A stretch of 64,000 nucleotides of DNA from Stercorarius parasiticus (GCA_013396915.1 VWZL01000594.1:372618-436617); one strand, 5' to 3'; shown: positions 1-13,835, numbered from the stretch's first letter. Numbers and translations are program-made. The notes: a model not told the origin generated them from the letters alone.

Positions 1-1336
1 TCAGATTTAGTTTGCACAAAACAAAACATGTCTGGAGAAGATTATGAAAGCTCTGAGTTAATCTTTTATCTGACAGATTGATGTAGTCAGATAAGATAAT
101 TCAATGAGGTGTGAATGAAGAAGAAAAGGACACAAAAGTGATTGACGGCATCTGACAGCGTGCTGGTGAGAGAGAGAGGGCATTCTGTACTGCAGAAACC
201 ACTAAAGAGTCAGAAGCAGAAGAACCAAATACCCACTGATACCAAAAAGGATGAGACCTGAAGAAGAATCTCTCAACGTACATGGTTGGCAGGTCTAAAA
301 TAAAGGAAATGGAGTATTGATTAGAAGTTTGGGCTAGGAAGTAGTCACTAGAAACTGAAGGGTTTTGAGCAAAGGAGATGAAGAATGGACTTGAGGAAGA
401 GTAGGACAATTGGAGAAGCAGAAGTCTAAGTACAGTCTAAGAGGACCCTCAGTAAATCTGAAAGAGGCCATTGAAGTGTCCCCGAGGTCACCTTCAGCTA
501 AGACAGAAGACATTAAAGAAGGCTTGTCTTTTGACAAATAATACACAGAAGAGGTTGAGGAGAACAAGTAGAAGGAAGTATTAACATCAGGTTTTGTATC
601 AAAAGCTAACTGAAATACAGTGGGCTGACTGGGGCAAGTGGGGAGACTGGAGAATAAGAACAAGGGAGGATCTTGATATGGGCTATAAAAAGAGAAGGAT
701 GGAAGCATCAAAAGAGAGGAATTATTTGGAAGAGGGAAGTAGAAGAAGGTAATGCACAATTTCTTCTCTCTGAAGGGGAAAAAACCCCCGTAACAAATAA
801 AGAAACACATCACCCTCACAGTTATTTGGGTTATTCCAGGTGTGGACTTCTCCAGTTTGACAGTGTGCTACACAAACTACAATCTGAAGCCAAAGAAGGA
901 GGAACCCATACAAGAAAAGAGAAGGATCTTGCTATTCCTGGTTAGATAACAGTAGATTTCTTGTACAGTTCCATGTGTATGCTCTAATAGGGCTTTTGCA
1001 TGTAAGTGTACTCCTGCTATACCTGCCAATAAAGAAAAAACAACAACAACAAATGATGAAGCACTGAAATCAGCCCAAGATACTAGCCAATATGAAGGAT
1101 AAAATCATTTAATGTGCTTTCAAATCAATACAAAGAAAACCAAGTCAAACCAAATTAAAACAGAATACATTAATGCACATAACAACTGTTTTTCACCTTG
1201 ATAAACAATTTTTTTGACTAAGAAGAAAAACCTACGGCCATATGTCTGTCTGTCTATCTATCCTCAATACATATACTCAAGTATGTATGCTTCACTATTC
1301 ACTAACATTCAAATAAAGCAAAAGAAGTGTTTTTAA
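1..1336. other. Unique sequence, purine-rich on the plus strand
   Basis: Positions 100-930 are strongly GA-rich on the plus strand. This removes stops from the minus strand and creates long but meaningless open frames (for example 334..819). No repeat, splice pattern or family match was seen. Confidence 0.6.
1243..1262. repeat. (TGTC)n/(TATC)n microsatellite
   Basis: A short tetranucleotide tract, TGTCTGTCTGTCTATCTATC, lies about 75 bases upstream of the CR1 5' break. Confidence 0.9.
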
Positions 1337-1337
1337 T

Positions 1338-2056
1338 TTCCTGCAGGAGCAGCAAAAATTTCTATAGGTACATTAATGGTAAGAACAAGACTAGGGAGGG
1401 TGTAGGCCCCCTCAGAAAGGAAACGGAGGAGCTGGTGACAAGTGATATGGAGAAGGCTGAGGTTCTCAATGACTTCTTTTCCTCAGTCTTCCCTGGCAAG
1501 GGCTCCAGCCACACTTCCGGAGTCACAGAAGACAATGGCAGGGGTTGGAAAGAACTGCCCATTGTAAGTGAAGATCAGGTTCATGACCATCTGATGAACC
1601 TGAAAGTGAACAAGTCCATGGGACCCGATGGGATACACCCACGGGTACTGAAGGAACTGGCGAATGAGGTTGTTAAACCGCTCTCGATTATATTCCAAAA
1701 GTCATGGCAGTCTGGTGAGGTCCCCACTGACTGGAAAAGGGGAAACATAATTCCCATTTTCAAAAAGGGAAAGAAGGATGAACCAGGGAACTATAGGCCA
1801 GTCAGTCTAACCTCCGTGCCTGGTAAGACTATGGACCACATCCTCCTGGAAGCACTGCTGAGGTAGAAGAATAACGAAGAGGTGATTGGGTACAATCAAC
1901 ATGGCTTCACCAAGGGTAAATTGTGCCTGACAAAGCTGGTGGCCTTCTATGAGAAGGTCACAACATCAATAGACAAGGGGAGAGCAACTGACGTAATTTA
2001 CCTGGACCTGAGCAAAGCCTTTGACACTGTCCCGCATGACATCCTGGTCTCCAAGC
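1338..2056 (+). pseudogene. CR1 ORF2 fragment: RT N-terminal half
   Basis: This is one open frame apart from a TAG at 1864-1866, after ALLR. The reading resumes in the same frame with [18 protein letters not shown]. It covers the linker, the fingers and the palm block A of the reverse transcriptase, whose [10 protein letters not shown] contains the first catalytic Asp. It would have copied CR1 RNA into DNA at the nicked target. The second and third catalytic Asp block (the FADD-type box) should follow, but it lies in the gap or is deleted. Confidence 0.9.
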
Positions 2057-2131
2057 NNNNNNNNNNNNNNNNNNNNNNNNNNNNNNNNNNNNNNNNNNNN
2101 NNNNNNNNNNNNNNNNNNNNNNNNNNNNNNN
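2057..2131. other. Assembly gap (75 N) inside CR1
   Basis: Seventy-five Ns separate RT block A (ending VPHDILVSK) from the later segment ([13 protein letters not shown]). In an ordinary CR1 these are roughly 150 codons apart. Either the gap size is a large underestimate or the element is internally deleted. Confidence 0.95.
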
Positions 2132-2136
2132 TGAGA

Positions 2137-2403
2137 GCAGCCCTGAAGAAAAGGACTTGGGGGTGCTGGTGGACGAGAGGCTCAACATGAGCCGTCAGCG
2201 TGCACTAGCAGCTCAGAAAGCCAGTCGTATCCTGGGCTGCATCAGGAGAAGCGTGGCCAGCAGGTCGAGGGAGGTGATTCTTCCACTCTACTCCACTCTC
2301 GTGAGAACCCCACCTGGAGTACTGCGTCCAATTCTGGAGCCCCGACTACAAGAAAGATATGGATGTGCTAGAACGGGTCCAGAGAAAGGCCACGAGGATG
2401 ATT
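2137..2403 (+). pseudogene. CR1 ORF2 fragment: RT C-terminal part, frameshifted
   Basis: After the gap the frame reads [20 protein letters not shown] and then [16 protein letters not shown], typical of the CR1 RT C-terminal region. At about 2306 the sequence GTGAGAACCCC has one more A than the usual GTGAGACCCC. The frame therefore slips from LVRPHLEYC-type coding into TPPGVLRP. In the other frame the expected [20 protein letters not shown] is still readable. The minus-strand copy at 19278..19577 carries the same extra base. Confidence 0.85.
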
Positions 2404-5400
2404 GAGGGCTGGAGCACCTCTCCTATGAGGACAGACTGAGAGAGTTGGGGTTGTTCAGTCTGGAAAAAAGAAGGCTCCGAGGAGACCTTATAGTGGCCTA
2501 CCAGTATCTTAAGGGGGTCTACAAGAAAGCTGGTGAGGGACTTTTTAGGATGTCAGGTAATGGTAGGACTAGAGGGAATAGATTAAAACTAGAGATGGGT
2601 CATTAGGACGTTAGGAAGATGTTCTTCACCATGAGGGTGGTGAGACACTGGAACAGGTTGCCCAGAGAAGCTGTGGAAGCCCCATCCCTGGAAGTTTTTA
2701 AGGCCAGGCTGGATGGGGCTTTGAGCAACCTGACCTAGTGGGAGATGTCCCTGCCCATGGCAGGGGGGTTGGAACTAGATGATCTTTATGGTCCCTTTCA
2801 ACCCTAACGATTCTATGATTCTATGATTCTATAAGACAGATGATAAAACAGATAAAATATATCTTGTGACACAGTTTACAGTGCTCAGTGCAATACATAG
2901 ACAAACGCAATTAACCAGGTAATTATAGATTGCTTTCATTTCCCAGCAGAGCACAGGTTTTTTTTTTTCTTTCAGTTAATGCATTGATATTATATGCAAA
3001 CCAGCTAGTTTATAATACACGTGAACATGGAAGACAATATTTTCTCCAAGCCCAAAAAGAAAATGAAGTGTCAGTTTAAGTGTATCACATAAAGGAACAG
3101 AAAACAGAAACCATGATAATTTTTTGTCCTGGCATTGATGTGCTTAGCAAAATAACCTGAGTTAGAGCAGAAAACAAAAAAACGAGTGTTACGTAGAAGA
3201 GCTCTTCAATGTCTTGCAATATAATACTAAACTTACATTAGACAAGTTCCCCACATTTCATTTACATGGTTTTGTTCTAACAGCTGGAGGGAAACCTGTA
3301 AACTAAAGATCTTACAAATACAGAAAGATTTCAATTTGTCTTATTGATTTGGCAGGTACACAATTAAAGTTACTCACATGTCTGCATTTAATTGTTTCCA
3401 AGATTAGGCCTCCAGGTACACACAAGACAGCTTGTAATGACACCTACAGGCAGCCTGCCTAATGTTTTTCATTATAAAAAATTCCTGTGACCTTTTCTTC
3501 AAAGCTTTCATGCCCACCCTCTTCTCTGCAGGTCTTCTATATTTAGTGCAGAAAACAGCCTTGAACTGAAGAAGTGACTTTTCTTTGTCTCAAGAAATCT
3601 TGCTGAGGTATAAACCACTTTAAAGTAAGATTTCTCTACACTTTTTCTCATTCCTTGGGAAAATGTTGGCAGGCTACCTCGAACAGTAACCCATCAAAGC
3701 AAAAACCATGCAACTTAGCCCACTGCGCTACTAAAATACTATTGGCTGCTACTAAATCCACAAGGGAATAGCTGTGAGCTGCCAGTGAGAGGAAACTGTC
3801 CATTTGCTGTATGATACAAAACCGTTTCTACCAGGAAATAAAGAACATTTCACCTGAATTGAACCATAAGGAGAAATTCATGGAAGCAGGAAAAAAGTCC
3901 TTAAAATGAAATTGCACCAAAGACACCACACTTAGATTATATGGACTGACATGTGACCTTTATTACCTGGAACTGTAGTAGCACATCCCAGATGCAACAC
4001 CTACTTATACAGAAAATATTCAGGACAGTCATTCTGTGTTGAAGTAATAACTGTTCGGGTTTCGGTTGTGCTTGCTGATTGGTGATGTAGCTGAGTTAAT
4101 TACAAACATGTGGGCACCTGCTGTGAGAGAGCAGGCCGGAGATGTTGAGAATCATACACGTGTACAAGAAGGTTAGAAGCAAAAATGTGCCCGCTGTATC
4201 TGACAGCAGAGTTATCTGTCCTGATCTGTTGGGATATATAATGCATTTTCTGATGCACATCTGGGAAGTTAGGAGAAAATCCTCTGAAGATGAAATGCTA
4301 CAGCAGTTCCTCGTGGGTTGGTATGGAAAGATGCCAATGCTGCCTTCAGTTAGAGACTATAGTTTGAAGGGCAGCTCTGGAAAAGGCAGCAGTGTTCTGA
4401 AGTTCCCCTGTGCCTTAATACTGGTGACCCTCAGATCGATAGCAGCAAACAGAGCAGTTTTGTCCTACAACCCCCTGCTCTTTTCCTACAAAGCCACCGT
4501 TTCACACACACACAAAAAAAAAAGCGTTTGAAAGTTACATAGACACCTCAACTATCTGACAATGTTCTTAGTCTCAACTTGTGCGCAAAATAAATAAGAC
4601 CAGGCTTGAGATCTCACAAAAGACAGATAAATGTTGTGAAAGCATAAAAAAACAACCATAAACTCTGTTATTACAGTTTAACATTACACAGCAGTCACTA
4701 ACAGTCTCGTTTACTCAGCACCGTAAGTATTCTTCCCTTGCTCTTCTAATACACAAAACAGATTGACTGTGACTCCTTTTCAATACAAAAGCCGCCACTA
4801 TGAAGGCTTTTCTGTTGATCTGAAGCCAGATGGTGATATCGCAGGCTTGGGATCTCAGGTCTGTGCTGGCTGGAAAGCAAAGCTTCACCTGATCCCATCA
4901 TTTTTCATTCACAATTGACAAGCTTTCTGGAAGCATCATTGAGAAGAGGGTGAGATACAGGAGGACAGAAAGGAAGCCTGCACCAGGGAAGTGACGGAGA
5001 TTGATGAAGGCTGCTGCAGGCAGACCACAGCTCAAGGTGGCTTACGTGCTTGTCTGCAGACGTAACGATTTGGTAACATGTGGTCTGTTTGCTAGGGGTG
5101 TGCTAAAGCTATGGCTTCCATTTACAGCAGAAGAGACTCGAAATAGTTATTGGTACCAATACAGTCATGGTGATAGCATTTTATGTGATTAATACTGCAT
5201 GTTGCCAATGCTGACCACCACCTTCTACATTAACCCTCCTGCTTTCACTACAAACAGCAGCATGGCACAGCTCACAAAAAAACCTGCAAAACCCTAATGG
5301 CATGTAACATGGTAGAAACATTATATTTGTGCCTGCTCTTTTAACGCATAAACAAAAGTTGCCTTCACTTCACAATTTATGTGAATAGAAAATACTGTAA

Positions 5401-8400
5401 TAGTGAATCTAACTCTTTTGTCCATAGAAGAGCACTTCCTCTCAGACTTTTTCCGAGCATCCTAAGAAAACCCTCCTCCAAAATCAGATACACACCAGCA
5501 AATACGTGAATCATTTTCAGCAAAAAAATTCCTCAGTTTTGCAAGTAGCAACATAAAGTAAAACAGAAGACAATGTAACATTTCTTTATAGCTTGCCTAT
5601 AAACCTTCTATTTCCTTCTAAAAATATTCCTCTGTCTCTCTTCCTTCTTTGTCATGGTATCTTTAGAATCTCTGTGAAGAACGGGCTAGAACATGTACCA
5701 TTCATGCATGGTGTTGCATACATATTTTTAAGTGCAGTTGTCTCTGTGAACTGGTCTATGTAACAGATGTGCAGGACATTAATACACTGTTTTCGTTTAA
5801 GATTAAGTATATATTTCACTGTCTTGAAATGACTATTCTAGTTCAGCAAAAAGCATTCAAGATGAACTGCCTCCTTAGTGGTAGCTATAGGGAATGAAAG
5901 AAACTAGGAAAGCATTAGTAGAAGTCTGCAATCAAAATAAAGTATACATAGAATTTTCCTGTATTTTTTTGCAGACTACCCAGAAGTTACAAGGCTTTTT
6001 TCAGAAGCAAAAGAAGTCAAGGGGGAAAAAATCCAAGTTAATTCAGTAAGTCTTTATAGCAAGCAGTCTCAAGTAAACCAGCACAAAGCATAGGCTTTGG
6101 GGGAGGGTTTGGTGCCCTATTGTTTGTGCCCCATAGAAACTGTAGGGAACAAAGAACTGAAAAGAGGGTAAATTTAAAAGCAAACAGAGGCCAAAGACCT
6201 GCAAGTCCTTCTGCTTTGACTGATTCCTACAGCAGCCCTTCTGAGCAGCTCTTCAGATCTGCTAAATGAATATTTAGGCTCAAGTATCAATTATGTGGTG
6301 AAGATTCAAGCACACCCGCCTAGTGCCAGGGAAACAAAGAGCGTGTGCCAGGCGCACTAACTATCCCAAATCAATGCAGATCAACTCAAATAAACTGAAT
6401 AATACCTGCTTATGCCAAAACTGAATTGACCGAACACCCTCAAACTGCTTCTAAGCTAACCATCACTTACTGGTTCATTTGAGAGACTCAAAACCAATAA
6501 CCCTTACCCTACTTGTTATCCTGTTGATTCAGATAGGGCTAACTGCAGTATAATAAAAAAAGAGTTAATTAAGCCTAGGTCCTAGATTAATTTTCACAAC
6601 AGGCTATGACAGTAAGATGCAAAGAGTAAACAGATGGCCCAAGAGTTGAAGACTCCATGGTTAATGCAGGTGCAAATCTCGTATTTGCCAATGTCTCAAA
6701 TCTGAGCTTCATCCACACAATCTTTTTTTCACCCTTATCTGCTTTAATCACTTGCTCACAGACCATAAACAAAGAGCTCACTAAGAAAAATAAACAATAA
6801 GAGCAATGCAAACACATCACTGTAATATAAACACTTTCTCTCTTACAACAACTTATTTCACAGAGATTACAGGCTAAATTAGGAAACAATAAAAGAGAAT
6901 TAAAGCAAACTCTCAGAGTCTAGTTGGAAAAAAAAAAAAAGAGAAATACAGCAGCGGTATATGTTAACTACACAGCTATCACGGTAACTTACTTTCACAT
7001 CCTACCATCTCAGTAGAGCATTAGAATTTTCTGTGAGATGCTGGGATGTTTTGTGCTGAATTTTGAAAATTTTAATATGATAACGAAAGTTATTGTTGGC
7101 ACTCTCTGAGTAGAAAGACTAAATAACTGGTATGTACCCCTGAATTGTCATGGAGGAAAAAGAACCAAAGGGAATGGATTATAAAGCACTATAACCCCTT
7201 CATCTCCTGCTCAGCTCACAAAGCAGCTTGCTCCAGAAGTAGTTAGGGAAAGTTAATGATATGTTGCATTTTTCTGCAGCACATATGGTGAAGAAATTTT
7301 AAGGACTGACAAATTTTGAGATCCCAAACTCAAAGACACAACCTACAAGCAGTAAAGGAGGACCATGATGATTCTCGTCTCAGCAAATCTAGCTGCTTGT
7401 AAGGTAAGCATGAAGTGTGCAGCCTTGTAAAGGGTGATTAGTTAGCTTAAGCTCTTTGCAAATTAATATTGCATAATATCACAATCACGCTAATTTTCTC
7501 AGGCTTTGGCACAACATTCTGCATGGTTCCTCCCAGAGCTTGGCAGTCTTTCCTCCAGCACCTGTTTCTTGTAAATTGTAAAACTCCTGCTCTTCTCCTC
7601 TCTCTGAGGACGGTCAGAACCCTGTTCCAACTGTTCTGGGTGATGGATGTAGCAGAGCCTTTTCTTATACTTTGTCCTCATTCCCACCTAGTTTTGTTTT
7701 TTTTTTTTTTAAATCCCTTTTTGTTTTGATACTAACAGTACTTAACTATTAGAACAGGACCTAGTCTAACAACCCAAATAAAATCTCACAAACGTGCCAC
7801 AACATATAAAAACTATGAATTGTACTGACTTCTTGACACAATGCAAGTAGGTCTGAAAAATGTACTGACACAAAGGGAAAAAACGAAAGCAAAGGGCTTT
7901 TATTATGGGAAGTTCTGATGCCCTAGAAGCTCTCTCTCCACTGCTTTCAATTGCTGATGCTGGCTTAAGCATGTATTAAAATTGTCGCGAATTTCAAGAA
8001 CGGCCTGGGAGGAACATGCATTCAGGTTTTAGGTGTCCTTGACACAAATCAAAAGTACAAGTATATTAGTTAGGACAGATGCTTTCAGTCAGAGCTTTTG
8101 AAACAAATAAATCTCAAAAAACTTGCTTTCTCAATGATGCCAAAGCCATTTAGAAACTTATCTTTCATCAAAATTCCCCGCCTAACAGGCAACACTAGTG
8201 TATTAGAAATAAATGCAGCACAATTCAGCATACATGCATGTACAAGGAGTGCCATATCAAATTAAATAAAACCCCACAGTTACAAATACTTAGTCTGATG
8301 CTCTACACAAGTCATCCCATCACGACAATATCGCAGCATGCCAAAAAAATCAGTATTAAGAACCTACAGAGCTGAAGAAATTCTGATTTGCAGTGGAAAG

Positions 8401-9197
8401 ATTGGAATAGGCCCTCTTTATTTGGAAAGACCTTTGACAAACCTCCAATCGACAGGTGTCTGCTTTCACCATCAGCTACACAGTAGATAACAACAAAATA
8501 ATATTTGAAAGGAACTATGCCCAAAGTGGATGCAATGTTGAGCATCATTCCAAGGGAGAGTATCTAGACAGATGGCCAATTGTATACAAGTGAAATGGAC
8601 TGACAACATGAAATCCTGAAGAGGAACATAAAAATAATATAGATAAAATTCCAAAGACTGTTCCTCATGAAAAATTAAAAATTAAAGGCACTATTTAAGG
8701 AGCATAACCTGTGAAAACTAAATGTTAAAATGATGAAGTTTAAAGAAATCAAAGTGCAAAAGTGTACCTTCAGTAACTCATCAACTGAATCAGAAGTCAT
8801 TTTCACCAGCATACTTCAAGACACCAGTCTTGAAAACTAATTTTAGAACTAAGGGCCTGAAATGCATGTTGACAAGGTTCTTTTGTTATATGCACTGGAG
8901 GAGCAGCAAGGACTGACAACATTATCATATGAGGTCTGTAAAAACAGAATGAAAAAATCAGGCGTTAGAGTAGTAAGCCATAAACTTGTGCACACGAAGA
9001 TAGAAAATGAATGAGGATTTTAAGTTCTGTTTTCTTTTGAAAATTCATTTTTTTAATAAAGAGTGAAATAATCCTTCACTTTCCACTCCAACTTTATTAG
9101 CAACTATTAACATTTAAATTTTAGTTTATTTCACTGGTGCAAGCCCAGGATCATCAGTATGTGCTCTCAGAGAAGTGCAGCCTACACACAATTTATA

Positions 9198-9217
9198 GAA
9201 TATATATATAATATATA
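9198..9217. repeat. (AT)n-rich tract
   Basis: An imperfect TA dinucleotide run within AT-rich intron. Confidence 0.8.
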
Positions 9218-10042
9218 AAACCATCAAAAAAACACATCATCAAAATGCATGACCATGTGCAGTTATAAGTTATGTAACTTCCATAATTCATATACCAAAC
9301 GAATAATGGGACCACGCTAATGTATAATGTGACATTGCCTTGACTCTGCCTTAGAAGAATAATGAACATTCCAGTTCATTTTTCCTGTTAGATAAACACA
9401 TTCACATTACATTTATAATCTGGCTTCTACATATAAATCTGTTATTGCCACACTTCTGCTACACGTCATACATCCTAGAGTATACAGCTTATGGTTATTA
9501 GTTTTAACTGTTGTGTTCAAGTACAATACACTCATGAGACCTCCCAGTTTTTACTAGTTATAGAAATAGACCCCAGTTCCTAGGCAGGTCAGCTTTCATT
9601 TCTTCTCACTCTTGAACTGTCAGGACTAAAGTCTACAACATTCTGGGAAGAAGAGTGTGGAGTGAGTGATCTAATTGTAGTTAGACTACTTTTTTTCTTT
9701 AAGACATCCAAATACGCCACAGATGTGTAGCAATATAACTTTAACTGTGCAAATGCCCCAAACATTCCATAACTCACTTAAAGAAAATGCCTTATCTTCA
9801 CCAGAAACCTTATTTGGAGAAAAGGCAGAGTTCTCCAACAGAGCAAAAGGAAATTTTCTTTCCTTCAGCAAAATAAGTCTTTTCAGTAGACATCTAGCAA
9901 TGCTTATTCATGTCAATCTTTGGTGAAGGAGGGTGATCTTAATACCATGATCAATAACATAATACAAAGATCAATAGAAGAGGGGAAAACCATACATCAG
10001 ATAAGTAAATGTCTTCAGGATAGGGGAACAAAATAGGGAGGA

Positions 10043-10067
10043 CGGGAGGGAGGGAGGGAAGGAAGGA
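10043..10067. repeat. (GGGA)n/(GGAA)n purine microsatellite
   Basis: A pure purine tract of GGGA units passing into GGAAG units. It could adopt triplex or G-rich structures. Confidence 0.9.
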
Positions 10068-12370
10068 GACAATGAAACTGCTGCCAGCGGCTTTAAGGGA
10101 CATAGAAAAGACAAGAAACTTGATCTTAAAACTTATCTGCTTTAGAGGGGAAAATCAGTAAAAATAAGAACAAATGCTTCCATAGAAAACGCTCATAGGA
10201 ACTGTGGACTATACAGGTTCCCTTGGCAGGACACGTCGGATTGGTAAAGGGAATTGTAAGTTTCAAATCACAAGCTTTAGCACCAAGCCATTCAGGAGGC
10301 AGACTATAAAGGGAGGCAGGCTTTCTGCTTCTTTTCAGTTTTGCTTGATGTCAACTACTTCTAGAAATTCCACTGACAGCCTCTGCATTTGTAGTTAATG
10401 CATTGCAGGACAGTTTCCAGACAGTGCTGGTGAGTTTCATATAACTTGCCCACAAAACTAGTTTGTGCTTGGGGAACAGAGAGAAGGTGCTGTGGAGACG
10501 CACATTTGGCCACAGAGAAGCTTATGGGGATTATAAAGAAGAAGGGGAACACTGATGCTCAAAATGCAAAGTTGCGCATAGTTAAAATAGATTCTCACTC
10601 TTCCTGGTGAGGGGAAGTGAGGAGACTCTTCAATAAATTTGTATGCATATATTACTTTATCCTCCTACTTAAGTCAATTAAATTGACTTGAAACCTTAAC
10701 TCCTGTGGGTTGTCCGTTCCCTAAAACCTGTATATATTACTGTTACAACAAAATAAAGGCTATGACAAAATCTCTGCTGGTTAGTATAGAAACTGCACAT
10801 TATGGAATATTTTTCACTTCTTTAGGAAACTGAGATTCAATTTCAGTGACCAATTTAATGCTTCAGACCAGAAGAAAAAGCAGTAATTCTCCCAAAATTG
10901 ATGAAACTGCCAAATGAATGAGCGTATCAGCTAGAGGCATCTCTCCTTAGGTGGAAGTTAATGAAGTCAAGATCCTGACTTAGGTATTAGACTATGTTCA
11001 TAATACATGACCAGCAGTTTGCTAAGTGCCAAGGGAAAACTGGAAGGAGAGACAGACCAAAATAATATTTCTAAGATCCCTGCTCAGGAAACAGGGAGCT
11101 TATAATTGTTCTTCTAAGAACTGGATTTCTGAGGTATTTTTTTGCTTCTTTGTTACTCATCTCACTGAAAAAGGCTTATTAACTTTCCAATGCCAATATA
11201 TTAATGTTTTACTTAAAGCCAGCTGTCTGCTTTCCACATTAGTCTAGCACAGTGTTCCAAAATCATTTCTGCAATGCATTAAATTACTTCACTATTTTTA
11301 CGGTAACTTCTTGATATTCCTAAGAACAAAATTTACAGAAAACGCACCGCATTAACTACAGATATAGTCCCAGGATCCAGAACCAAAACCAAAGACATTC
11401 CCTTCTCAGACAGGTGCTGAATAAAGACCAATGGAAAATCACACGCACTGATACTCACGCAGTATTTGTTGGTTTGGCTTTTTTTCTCTCTCCCTCAACC
11501 AATGAATCTTGGATACTTTTCTGCACAGGGGAACAATATTGAAGGGAGCAATGGAGAGCTTTCGCCTCCTGCCTTCATGAACTGCTTGCTCAATCACCAG
11601 AAGTGGGTCTGAATTTCCTTTGGTACAAGAAGGATGCAATCATAGGCTTCCAGCATCCCTCCCACCCTGCTGTTGTGAAAAAAGAGGAGCCACTGCTACC
11701 ACTTTCTCTGGTTGCTTACTAAAAAACTAAAAAGATCATCAGTGGGATTGTTGAGGAGACTCAGTTTATTGGTGTTTGGCAAACGTGACACAGGAAACTT
11801 GTATGAGAGAGACCCTTGAGTACAGTTAGATGAAGATGTGCTTCATTTCCCAACCTTGAGCTAGACCTTGCATGAGCACCGGCAGCTTCTGGCAGCCTCA
11901 TAATATGTAGACAACATTTGCTAGACTCCAGTTTAGCATTTCAGCAACAAAATTCCCAAGTCACTCTTAAATGATTTAAGTTTCTTTGAATCTGGACCAT
12001 TAACAGTTCCGCACGATCAGAGCTAGCTTTATAAAAACAGAAGTGCTTACAACTATATGAACATATCTGGAAATGGTGAAATATATATGTAAATATCTGT
12101 CAGCACCTAATCAAATAGAGATTTTTGCTTTTCCACATGACTGGCAAACTGTACTTGCCATTTAGCAGGACACACGTTTGATTCGAAATATGCCTACATA
12201 ATCCAAACTCAAGTATGTAATAAAAATAAGTTTAGTAATATTCTCAGTGACAAAGTTACTGACTTAAAATGGATAATAAAGTTAGAGCCAAGATGAGATA
12301 TTCTAATACACCCACTATGCAGGCAACAGTATACACATGCCCTTACTGTATTTTTTAAAAACATGAGTAA

Positions 12371-12425
12371 TTTTGTGCACACACACACGGGTATATATTT
12401 AATGCACATTAATATATACATACCC
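12371..12425. repeat. (CA)n flanking a TA-rich inverted repeat
   Basis: A short CA run is followed by GGGTATATATTTAATG, then CA, then CATTAATATATACATACCC. The two halves pair as a hairpin with small bulges (12389-12425). Confidence 0.75.
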
Positions 12426-13835
12426 ACACACTGATGCCCATACATAAGTTTTAAACATGTTCTTCATATTTTGAGATACATGACACAGTCAATATTGCCG
12501 TTCTTTTATTTTAATTCAGAAACTTGAAGTGCGTCTTGGTTTTGAAGTTAAATCTGATAACGTTGAATGCAGCTGTTTATTCTTATTGTCAACAATCTTT
12601 GGAAATTAAACTGCTTTGAATGTCATTCAACTACATCTCAAAACAGATTAAGATTTTGTGCTTTGAATTTTAGATTCAATCTAATAAATTTTATATTAAA
12701 ATAATTTATTGAAGGGCTAGTAGGTGTTCCTATAAATAAGTAACTACCTACTTACATATCTGCACCAAATTTCTGTTTTACTTTATGTCAGTAAACTCTT
12801 TTTACTCTTTTGCTGAACAGTCAGCAATAGCCAGGATAGATCTGGACCCTATATTCTTTAAAACAAATCCAGAAATGAAGATAAATCTTCTTTCTAATAA
12901 TGGCTGATCACTACGCCATGTTCATATCGATCATACATTCCACAGCTAAAAACAACTTCATCACAAAATCTCACAGTCCTGGAGGGGCACGCCAAGATAA
13001 CTTCATCTCCATGCCACCACATGGCACCACAGTAATATGGAGACCCAGTTGTGCACTGTGGCAAGCCTAGCTTGGCTTGTCTGAAAACCTAGATTTTAGA
13101 ATTGTCACTATTTTGGCAGGGCGGTTCAGCAGGAAGCAAGCACTCCTTGGGCACCAGGGAAGCCTACGACAAGCCTGAGGCATTCTCCAGGCTGGATGAA
13201 CAGAGTGCTACATGAAGCTCACCAGAGAACAAGACTGCAAAGATCACTTTTATGCACCACTAGCGAAAAAGAAAGGCCTCCAAATCTGCCTCCTTTTTTG
13301 CAGAGGAGTCACATAACAGCTTTTAATTTCTGACGGAAGTAATAATTGAGAAACAGAAATTAGAAGAATTTCAGGGCCAAAAAAGGAAAGGTCCCTTTTA
13401 TGCAGAATATTAGCATCACATTAAAGAATACTTTACGTTGCCGTCAAACATTAACCTCAGGATAGACAAGATAGGATTTGGTTTCTTTCTTGTACATACT
13501 ATTGTAAACAGGGACAGGTTAGGAAAATTTTTCCCAATTCTGTGGGGGGTTGCACAACGCACATGTAACCCCCTACAGTTCCATGTAAGCAACTATCAAT
13601 TTTGCACCAGTACTTTAGACGTAACTCTCTATATCCAACACAAACAGATACTTAACACTAAAGCGTCATATGTCAATGTTGTCATATTTTGACATCTTCA
13701 GACATCACTCTTAATTTTTAAGAGATGGGTAATTTGCCTGTATTAACATATTTATCTTAATTTTAGACAATCTTTTCCCCAAAAAAAAGCTTCACTACTG
13801 ACTTTCTGAACACTAAAGAGGGGAAAAAGAAAATC

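Larger units (their letters stand above)
1337..2833 (+). mobile_element. CR1 LINE, 5'-truncated, interrupted by an assembly gap
   Basis: The 5' break lies in the ORF2 linker before the reverse transcriptase ([18 protein letters not shown]). The copy then runs through RT to the 3' UTR and ends in about three ATTCTATG units at 2812-2833. Sequence up to 2056 holds RT blocks, including [12 protein letters not shown] and [14 protein letters not shown] with the first catalytic Asp. After the gap it resumes at [13 protein letters not shown] and continues through the conserved 3' region. It carries an in-frame TAG at 1864-1866 and a +1 frameshift near 2306, so it is dead. Its 3' 700 bp closely match the inverted copy at 18875..19577. 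CR1 copies move by target-primed reverse transcription and are usually 5'-truncated, as here. Confidence 0.95.
2834..13835. other. Unique AT-rich intronic sequence
   Basis: Eleven kilobases without a recognisable repeat or exon. A 129-codon ATG frame at 4142..4531 is the longest non-repeat open frame here, but it matches nothing I know and ends in low-complexity CA/A. Small poly(A)/poly(T) runs occur at 6928 and 7695. Confidence 0.6.

Noticed and set aside
334..819. 161-codon minus-strand open frame
   Set aside because: It arises from the GA-rich composition of the plus strand, which lacks the trinucleotides that give minus-strand stops. The peptide is Phe/Ser/Leu low complexity with no family resemblance.
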